Positions 37,324-44,205 of a stretch of 44,205 bases of DNA are shown here, in pieces. Position 1 is the stretch's first letter, and every line of letters starts with the position of its first letter. The notes under the pieces were generated by a model. The model saw nothing but the letters and a program-made list of their open reading frames with translations. It ran no database searches and was not told the origin of the DNA. This DNA is from Gyrodactylus bullatarudis. Its lineage: Eukaryota > Platyhelminthes > Monogenea > Gyrodactylidea > Gyrodactylidae. The translations under genes were made by a program, and so were the position numbers. Location: contig SSNU01000059.1 in the NCBI GenBank assembly GCA_012064415.1, positions 100,340 through 144,544 of the forward strand, given 5' to 3'.

Positions 37324-40300
37324 ATGAAGGAATTTACCATGCACGGATTATTGAATATTTTTATTTTCATCAAATTAGCCTCCTTGCTTGGCAATGAAAT
37401 TGATTATAACTTTCAAATTGAAGAAGAATGTCCCATAGGATATTTTATTGGGAATTTAAAGTCTCCTCACCAGGAATATGCAACAATATCGCAGAGGATA
37501 TTTGAAACTAACAAAAAGATTGATTCATTATTCTCGCTGGACTCAAAGACTGGAGATTTAAGGACGAATTCGCGAATCGATCGAGAGTCAGTCTGTCCGA
37601 ATGAGTCAATCGATTGTAGTCTACGCTTGACCATTTTGCAAGTGACCGAAAATAATCTGGAACACTGGCTGACTGTTGGAATAGTTATCAAAGATAAGAA
37701 TGATAATAAGGCAACTTTTAGTTTGATTCTGGATAAATTGAAAAATGGATTTTATGAAATTAACGTAGACGAGAACAACATACCATTCTCAGAGTATATT
37801 CTACCGAAAGCGATTGATTTAGACACGAAAAACTATGGAATAATAACATATCAACTAGAGGATTATGAAGATAATATTGAATCTGAAAAGAAAAATTTTG
37901 ATATTCAAATTAGAAATGATTTCCAGCCAATACTCATAGCTAGACAATCGTTCGATTATGAAATGAAAAAGGAGATTAAATTATCACTCATTGCTGTTGA
38001 AGAGAATTCTCAACCACACAATAAGACCACAAGTGCCAGACTGGATATAAGATTCAAGATTACAGATGTTAATGACAATGCGCCCATATTTTATCTTCCT
38101 GTTATGAATTTTGATCGATCATTCGATCTTACTATAGAGGAGAACACTCCTGTTAATTCCATTATTCTCACATGTCGGGCTAGAGATGCTGATAGTGGGG
38201 AGAATGGTAGGGTTAAGTACAAGTTTATTGATGACTTCAACGACTCCCTGAGGATTAACGAAGACACTGGAGAAATATCTCTAGCCAATGATATAAAAGC
38301 TCATGTTAACTCAAACCTTCAATACAAGATCATGGCCTATGACCAGGGAGTAGAGAAATTGAACAGTACTTTCTTGTTGAGGGTCTACATTGCTGACCAG
38401 AATGACCATTCTCCTGTGATAACTGTAAAGCCAACTGGAAGACTTCCAAAGAACTATGAACAGAATCAGGTCTTTGTTAAGGAGCGTAGTATTCAGATTA
38501 ACGAAGGTGTTAATTTAGCTTTGATCTTTATTGAGGATCTTGACGTTGGTCCAAATGGGGAAGTTAATTGTTCCCTGGCTAGTCAGACAGTCTATTTGTC
38601 GGAGAAGGGAATATCCGCGAAACTTCAACTAACCAAAACTGGAATGTTCTCATCGAAAACTTTGTACAAATTGAAAATTATTCACTTTTTTACAAGTCCA
38701 TGGGAGTCGAGAGAAGAAAAGACGATTCAGTTAACTTGCCATGACAATGGAAAGCCGAGTAAACTGACAAATTCAATCAATCTCAACTTGAGAATTATCA
38801 GAGAAGAGGATTTTGAACTCAGATTTGAAAAGGAAGAGTACATACGGGAAGTTTATGAATCAGCTGACAGGATTGCTGAAATATTCAAGATATCCATTGT
38901 TGATTCAGATGGACAAATAGAGTATCACTTTGATGACTCTGTGAATAATACAAACACTCAATGTTCTGGCCTAGTACTGGATCCAATGACTGGCCTTATC
39001 AGTGCACCAAATGGCATCGATCGTGAAATACAAGATACAATCATCTGTCGAGTAAAAGCTATTGAATATGGATCTAGTCTATCAAAGGTAACCTTTGCTA
39101 ATGTTGTGATAAAAATCTTGGACGTGAATGACAACAGGCCAAAATTGTCAAAATCTCTCAAATACTATGGACTTAACATTACAGAATATAATAAAGAACA
39201 AGTGGAAATCATTAGTCAATCAGTTATGGATGGCCTTCCTCTAGGTAAAGCTACTTGTGAAGATAGGGATGTTGGAAAAAATGGCTTGATCTCTTACTCT
39301 CTAATCTCAGTTGTACCGATATTCTCCAATTTATCCTATTACAAGAATGATGCTATCAATTTGAATGATTATAATTCCTTGGACTTTTCTATAGACAAAG
39401 TATCTGGAGAATTATTCTTGCCAAGGGTCAAGTATGACAAGATTGATCGGGAATTGGTAACCAGTTTTAAAGTAACGATTCAATGTCAGGATAGTAACGA
39501 AACTTCTCCTCTATTCTCAGAGGAAACATTTCTTTTGAACATCATTAATGTTGATGATTGTCATCCGATTTGGCTAGAATATTTTGGAGATCAGGTAGCA
39601 GCTCCGTATGATCGAAAACTGGAAATTTATCTGCCTACAGAAATAAAGATGGAAAATAATTCTGACATGTACCAGACGATAAACCTGAAGGCAACTGATC
39701 CTGATCTCAATAAGAACAGCAAAGTTACTTTTTATTCATCGACTAAATCCCATTCATTTAGGCCAAATGATCCGAAGCTGATTATGTTGTCACATGGCTC
39801 TTTTACCATTACTAAAGAGGGTCAGCTTCGCATCAATAAAATTCACCTCAAGGTTGACACAGCCTATGGAATATTGATAACAGCAAACGATAATAATCTT
39901 GTCAATGCTGAAAAGTCAGATGCCCTAATAGTTTTACGCATGGTTAGTACAAAGAATATGATATTTGCTGATGATCCAAATCATAACTTTGTCGACTCAA
40001 AAGGTCATATTATTTTCAAACCTTATCTACAACCCTTCCTTGTTAGTAAACAGGTAGGCCTTGTCTTTGGGATATCTCTCATGATTGTTTTCTTATGCTT
40101 ACTCCTAAGTGTGATATTCATTGTGTTCTATGTTAAAAGAAGACACAAAAAGACATATTTTGGTATTTGGACAAAAAACCGAGGAAACCATCACAATAGT
40201 AATGATAATAATAATAAAAGAACTATATCAACGCATCTGAATATAAACGAAAACTTTTACGAGCAAAATAAAACACTAAATGAATTCCTGAGTACTAATA

Positions 40301-40911
40301 AGAGTATGCTTGGCTCATCTCCAATTGCCTCGACAGATATTACTTATCATCACGAAGATAAGACTAGCAATTCTTTGAATAACCATTCAAGTGAAAATAA
40401 TGGGGACTTTTGTGAAATTAATTATGATCAAATGAATAATACTAATAATAATTCGAATTATGAAACGAATAGTTCCCGTAGGATGAATTCCAAATATTAT
40501 CATCAGTCCCAGATGATCTATGATCAACATCGATTTGGTTCATTCACTCCAAGTCCAATTATCAATGGGGATTATCGACGAAATAATGAGGAGTTGTATA
40601 ACTCTTTTAATCTGTTCTATTCACCAAAACTTCCTCAAAAATCATTTGCTCATACAATCACTGGTAGTCAACATCAACAACTCTTGAATCAAAATCAACA
40701 AAATCCTCTCTATTCTCATCTGCCACACTCTTCTCAGATTTCACATCAGAACTTGTCAATTATACAAAATCAGAATAATCCCATTGTCGGTACTCCAAAT
40801 GCCTCACTTGTCTCAACAAAGCAATTCATACCAAATTCTCAGAATATCTCGTACAATGCTGATTTATTCCAGGAAAGGAAATTCAATGTGAGTTTCCAAT
40901 CATTTCTCTAA
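37324..40911 (+). CDS. Protocadherin-like cell adhesion receptor
   Basis: 1195 residues with no intron in the visible frame. A hydrophobic signal peptide (about 7-23, LLNIFIFIKLASLLG) is followed by about seven extracellular cadherin repeats. Calcium-binding linkers: KDKNDN (123-128), DVNDNAP (248-254), DQNDHSP (358-364), DVNDNRP (600-606), and a weakened NVDDCHP (742-748). The boundary near 490 lacks the DxNDN motif. LDxxxG, DRE and DxDxGxNG signatures recur. A single transmembrane segment (911-937) is followed by KRRHKK and a ~255-residue tail rich in Asn, Ser, Gln and His, with no catenin-binding motif recognised. This matches a protocadherin rather than a classical cadherin: calcium-dependent homophilic adhesion at the plasma membrane. 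ATG 37324 is the first start; Met6 is an alternative. ATACAG just before the ATG could be a splice acceptor. GTGAGT at 40888 could be a donor, so the last residues may be intronic. Confidence 0.93.
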   Translation: MKEFTMHGLLNIFIFIKLASLLGNEIDYNFQIEEECPIGYFIGNLKSPHQEYATISQRIFETNKKIDSLFSLDSKTGDLRTNSRIDRESVCPNESIDCSLRLTILQVTENNLEHWLTVGIVIKDKNDNKATFSLILDKLKNGFYEINVDENNIPFSEYILPKAIDLDTKNYGIITYQLEDYEDNIESEKKNFDIQIRNDFQPILIARQSFDYEMKKEIKLSLIAVEENSQPHNKTTSARLDIRFKITDVNDNAPIFYLPVMNFDRSFDLTIEENTPVNSIILTCRARDADSGENGRVKYKFIDDFNDSLRINEDTGEISLANDIKAHVNSNLQYKIMAYDQGVEKLNSTFLLRVYIADQNDHSPVITVKPTGRLPKNYEQNQVFVKERSIQINEGVNLALIFIEDLDVGPNGEVNCSLASQTVYLSEKGISAKLQLTKTGMFSSKTLYKLKIIHFFTSPWESREEKTIQLTCHDNGKPSKLTNSINLNLRIIREEDFELRFEKEEYIREVYESADRIAEIFKISIVDSDGQIEYHFDDSVNNTNTQCSGLVLDPMTGLISAPNGIDREIQDTIICRVKAIEYGSSLSKVTFANVVIKILDVNDNRPKLSKSLKYYGLNITEYNKEQVEIISQSVMDGLPLGKATCEDRDVGKNGLISYSLISVVPIFSNLSYYKNDAINLNDYNSLDFSIDKVSGELFLPRVKYDKIDRELVTSFKVTIQCQDSNETSPLFSEETFLLNIINVDDCHPIWLEYFGDQVAAPYDRKLEIYLPTEIKMENNSDMYQTINLKATDPDLNKNSKVTFYSSTKSHSFRPNDPKLIMLSHGSFTITKEGQLRINKIHLKVDTAYGILITANDNNLVNAEKSDALIVLRMVSTKNMIFADDPNHNFVDSKGHIIFKPYLQPFLVSKQVGLVFGISLMIVFLCLLLSVIFIVFYVKRRHKKTYFGIWTKNRGNHHNSNDNNNKRTISTHLNINENFYEQNKTLNEFLSTNKSMLGSSPIASTDITYHHEDKTSNSLNNHSSENNGDFCEINYDQMNNTNNNSNYETNSSRRMNSKYYHQSQMIYDQHRFGSFTPSPIINGDYRRNNEELYNSFNLFYSPKLPQKSFAHTITGSQHQQLLNQNQQNPLYSHLPHSSQISHQNLSIIQNQNNPIVGTPNASLVSTKQFIPNSQNISYNADLFQERKFNVSFQSFL

Positions 40912-42330
40912 GATGAATGAAGATTAGGGCTAGTAGACTTACGATATTAATTACTGTTCTCATGTAATATCAAAAAATCATCTCACGGTATGGTAATGTC
41001 CATTAAACTCATTTAATGACCAAGTCATTAAGAAAACCAGACACAAATTTGATATAAAAAAATTTTCACGATAATAATCGAAAGTAGTTTTAAATTAAAC
41101 TCAACTGTATAGATAATGAACTCTTAAGTACATTTATGAATGTTGAAATATGAATATTTATTCATCGGTAAAGCTTGATCATTATTTATATATGCATAAA
41201 TTATATAGATAGAACTTTTCGTTATCTTACTTTGGGATCATCTTGGTTCAATTCATATCATGATTGATATATCTATTATATAATTATCATTTATCACTAT
41301 AGGGATATTAGGCTAGAGGCTAAGCAAAATATTCTTTGATCTTGTAAGGAATTTGTAATTCAATTTTGTATTCTTTTCTTTTGATCAATGAAGTTTTTCT
41401 TGCCTCTCTCAATCTAAAAGGAGTTACATTAACAAAGTTATAAATATCTGTATCTTGAAATATTTTTGGGAAAAAAGTCAATACGTTTAATTAGGATTAA
41501 TTCCGAAAAATGACCCCGAAAAGGTCTCTTTGGGATTTCAACTTCTTTAATGCAGTGTCGATTGAAAATAAGAGAAAAGCGTCCATTCAATATCACAACC
41601 TCTCATATGGTTTAACTTTTATTCGTAGATTGAAAATGAACATTCTCTTTTTATAGAAATTACACGAATCTAGGTTCTTGAAATTTATCGCAACCCCTGA
41701 AGAAAGTTTATTTTATGTTAAGATCAAAATAGAGAAATAAGAGGTCAATTTCATCAAACTACAATGTTCTTGGAGTCTTGCAAAAATTAATAACTATCTT
41801 TGTAAAAAAATTTCGTCCTATGGCTAATAAGTTAGGAGTTCTCCTTAAAAGCAGCTCGGAGATCATTTTGCTTTGTGACGTCAAGAATCTAAAGTAGCCG
41901 AAACTCAAAGGTTAGAAAATAGATAAGAAAGATGGAAGAACATGCACGAGCCGAAAAAAAATCAAAAGCTGAAAAAATTTACAGTAAACATATTTCTATT
42001 GAAAAATCTTATTTTTATTGAAACACGTATATTTACTCTCTAAATAAGTATTATTTATCTCGACCGATCAGAATGCAACAAGGGATTTCTATACAATTAG
42101 ATAGGAAAAAGTGAGTTTTTGTGAAAATGTGAAAATACTTAATTAGGGGGTAAATATTCATGTTTCAATAAAAATAAGATGTTCCAATAGAAATATTTTT
42201 ACTGTGATTTAGTGTCAATAGAATTATTTTCCTTTTAGGGTCATTTTATGGAATTAAACCATTAAAAAGCCTGAAACCAAATAAATTCTTATCTTTTTGT
42301 ATAATTGTTAGTGATTTTTTCCATTTCGAT
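40912..42330. other. 3' flank of the protocadherin gene, AT-rich
   Basis: No second gene supported. The 3' UTR must lie here if the frame ends at 40911, but no single poly(A) signal stands out. GACCCCGAAAAGGTC at 41512 faintly resembles the piggyBac palindrome. Confidence 0.4.
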
Positions 42331-42893
42331 CTAAAGACATGAAGATGAGAATTTACTATTTTTACAAAAAACTCGATATTTTTCTCCGGATTCAAAGAAA
42401 GAATTAAATTTTTGAATTTTAAATGGAATGAGCTAATAAGTTGTTGATATTCAAAATAAAATTCCGAAGAAAAATCAATCTGACCAAAACTAGGCCGTTT
42501 TTCGAATTTAGAAAATGCATCAACTTTTGAACCCAAAATTTTCGGTGAATCGAAGCAGTTAAGCACTGATCAACAGGAAGAATTTGGCCCTAGAGATTGC
42601 GAAGAATTTACTGTATCCGAGAAAAGGTTAGAAGATTTTGGATAATTTGCCTTCGTTATAATCGAAATTTTGAGTTCAAAAGTTGAAAAAGTGTAAATTT
42701 GATGCATTTTTGAAATCCAAAAATTAGCCTAGTTTTGGTCAGATTGATTTTTCTTCGGAATTTTATTTTGAATATCAACAACTTATTAGCTCATTCCATT
42801 TAAAATTCAAAAATTTAATTTTTTCTGTGAATCCGGAGAAAAATATCGAGTTTTTTGTAAAAATAGTAAATTCTCATCTTCACGTTAACTATG
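42331..42893. mobile_element. Family A foldback element, both arms
   Basis: The left arm (from CTAAAGACATGAAGATGAG) and the right arm (to AATTCTCATCTTCACGTTAA) are near-complete reverse complements (AATGAGCTAATAAGTTGTTG / CAACAACTTATTAGCTCATT; ATCAATCTGACCAAAACTAG and its complement). The centre TACTGTATCCGAGAAAAGGT matches the centre of 6575-7438. The 106-codon minus-strand frame (42246-42566) is read through an arm and has no function that I can see. Confidence 0.72.
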
Positions 42894-43740
42894 TTTTTTT
42901 CTAAATTTTTAATGAGACTCAAGACAATTTTAAGCTTCATTCAAATTCTCTGAAAATACCACCATTGAATAATTCATGCATTGGGAAGTGGGAGAGAGTC
43001 AAAATTATCCTGGTTTTTCCTCTCTTATCTCTTATTACTTGATATAATAATCTGATATATGCACACTGTTATCATTTGAAAAGGTTTATGAATGTTTCTT
43101 TCGAATCAAACTACTATAACCGGAAGAAAGATTTTCTTATCTTTTTGGCATCAGGAATCCTTGAACAATTACACTTTATTTAAAGCTACGTTGATAGTGA
43201 GGTAAGGTACACCAAAATTCGGTTTTTTATCAGAAAATCTTGAATTTAAAATTATTCTTCTGCAGAAGAAAACCATGGTTTGTGAAAACTAATACTCTGA
43301 GTGATTGATCTGATTTTAATGATTTTAAGCCTCTTTCTAAAAAATTACATGAATTTCAAGTTCGGGATATTTGCAAAATTGGTGACTAGAGGATTTGCAG
43401 ATATGGTTTTTTTCCATTGGATTTGAGGATCCCTAAAATTTAATTCATTTTTGGTTCCTTTTTTGTACTGCAAAACTTTTATGGTCCCTTTTTCCTGAGT
43501 TGAAATATAATAAATCACGGTTAGTCCTCCCTGTTCTGAATGATATTTATTTTGATTAAAATCTTGTAAAATAATCTGTTTTTGATAGCTGTTTTAGTTT
43601 TTTTCATTTTTAAGACCGATTTTTATTAACTAGTATTTGGTGAAGTTGATTCAATAAAGTTTAAAATTATTACCTTATATATCAAAAACTAAGCCCAATA
43701 CTAGTAAGAATTCATGATATTTTGAATGGGATAATTACAA
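42894..43740. other. AT-rich non-coding DNA
   Basis: No gene, RNA or defined repeat recognised. Confidence 0.4.
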
Positions 43741-43935
43741 AAACAAATGGACCATTTTCATATTTTACAAAAACAAATGGATAGACCATTGCCTATTTTC
43801 ATAAGCAAATGGATATACCAGACTTAATTTCATAAACAAATGTATGTTTCACATTTTCCCCAAAAACAAATGGACACACCTTTGTATATTTCATGAACAA
43901 ATGGACACATCGTTGTGTATTTCATTAACAAATGG
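43741..43935 (+). repeat. Seven-copy ~31-bp tandem repeat (AACAAATGG)
   Basis: ARACAAATGG-like cores start at 43741, 43771, 43803, 43834, 43864, 43895 and 43926, with spacing 30-32 bp. Several units continue ACACACC or ATATACC and end in TATTTCAT. The cores are conserved while the intervening bases vary. The regular spacing of close to three DNA turns would place each core on the same helical face. Confidence 0.85.
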
Positions 43936-43950
43936 AAATTCCTCATTTAA

Positions 43951-43978
43951 AAATATATATTGGTCCACATAAATAGGA
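43951..43978 (+). promoter_or_regulatory. TATA-like sequences after the tandem repeat
   Basis: AAATATATAT (43951-43960) and CATAAATAGGAG (43968-43979) lie 15-45 bp downstream of the last repeat unit. With the repeat they could form a promoter for a gene right of the window. No coding frame follows within the window, so this is speculative. Confidence 0.2.
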
Positions 43979-43979
43979 G

Positions 43980-44205
43980 TTGTGTATCAATTTCTTATTC
44001 AAAGCATGCTCGAGTTTGGTTTTTTTCTAAAGCATAGCTGACGTCTAAAGATCGCTCTTCACGATTACTTTATCAACCTATCTAAACCCATAAAGTATGA
44101 TAAAGGCTGCTCAACATTCTATGCGCCGCGGTAATATGTAATAGGGAAAATTGTCAATTCAGAGCCAGATTCTACATAGGGTCAGATTCTTTGTTTTGCC
44201 CTGAA
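43980..44205. other. Right edge, no gene recognised
   Basis: Less AT-rich than the preceding DNA, with GCGCCGCGG at 44121-44129. No open frame longer than about 20 codons was noted. It could be 5' untranslated sequence of a gene beyond the edge. Confidence 0.3.

Noticed and set aside
37467..37691. Minus-strand frames inside the protocadherin gene
   Set aside because: Shadows of the long coding frame; no motifs. The same holds for 38091-38288 and 38958-39161.
42246..42566. 106-codon minus-strand frame
   Set aside because: Its translation resembles that of the family A arms elsewhere; it is read through a foldback arm rather than a gene.
43741..43935. CRISPR-like alternation of conserved cores and variable spacers
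   Set aside because: The conserved core is only about 10 bp, the units total ~31 bp, and the context is clearly eukaryotic with no cas genes. It is a minisatellite or binding-site array.

Overview
This window looks like strongly AT-rich nuclear DNA from an invertebrate animal. It holds one convincing host gene, a protocadherin-type adhesion receptor in a single long open frame (37324-40911, +), set in a dense and nested field of transposable elements. No bacterial-style operons, rRNA or tRNA genes were recognised. Protocadherins are animal genes. Penelope-like retroelements, Ty3/gypsy and piggyBac together, with low GC, fit a flatworm-like or other non-insect invertebrate, but the species cannot be fixed from sequence alone.

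Layout from left to right. Positions 3-287 look like the 3' terminal exon of an unidentified + strand gene, with a poly(A) signal at 364. Positions 380-9280 are non-coding and filled with foldback (inverted-repeat) elements of two related families, here called A and B, plus a TA-flanked hairpin MITE (1287-1480) and a minus-strand Penelope remnant. Positions 9288-11380 are a decayed Penelope-like element (PLE). Positions 12112-15967 are a complete Ty3/gypsy LTR retrotransposon. Its 141-bp LTRs appear identical and it has a 5-bp CACAC target duplication, a primer-binding region, a polypurine tract and gag, nucleocapsid-protease and pol frames. It sits inside an older inverted-repeat element. Positions 16675-17848 and 19324-20608 are two long terminal-inverted-repeat DNA elements. 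More PLE pieces lie at 22097-22760 and 29473-30267. Positions 26720-28752 are a piggyBac element with TTAA flanks and a transposase broken by two stop codons. Positions 30552-31463 form an inverted-repeat unit enclosing a possible small coding exon. Two tiny TTAA-flanked MITEs lie at 31727-31792 and 32655-32758. The right end has the protocadherin gene, a further A-family foldback (42331-42893) and a seven-copy ~31-bp tandem repeat (43741-43935) just upstream of TATA-like sequence.

The most interesting recurring signal is hammerhead-ribozyme-like cores (CUGANGA ... GAAA with a short palindromic stem III and a closing stem I). They occur at 31473-31521, 32544-32588 and 17894-17937, and in the terminal parts of several PLE copies (11343-11379 +, 22126-22158 -, 8663-8695 -). 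PLEs are already known to carry hammerhead motifs, so the class is not new. The copies not attached to a recognisable PLE body deserve attention. All calls come from reading the sequence by eye; no database search or folding program was run.
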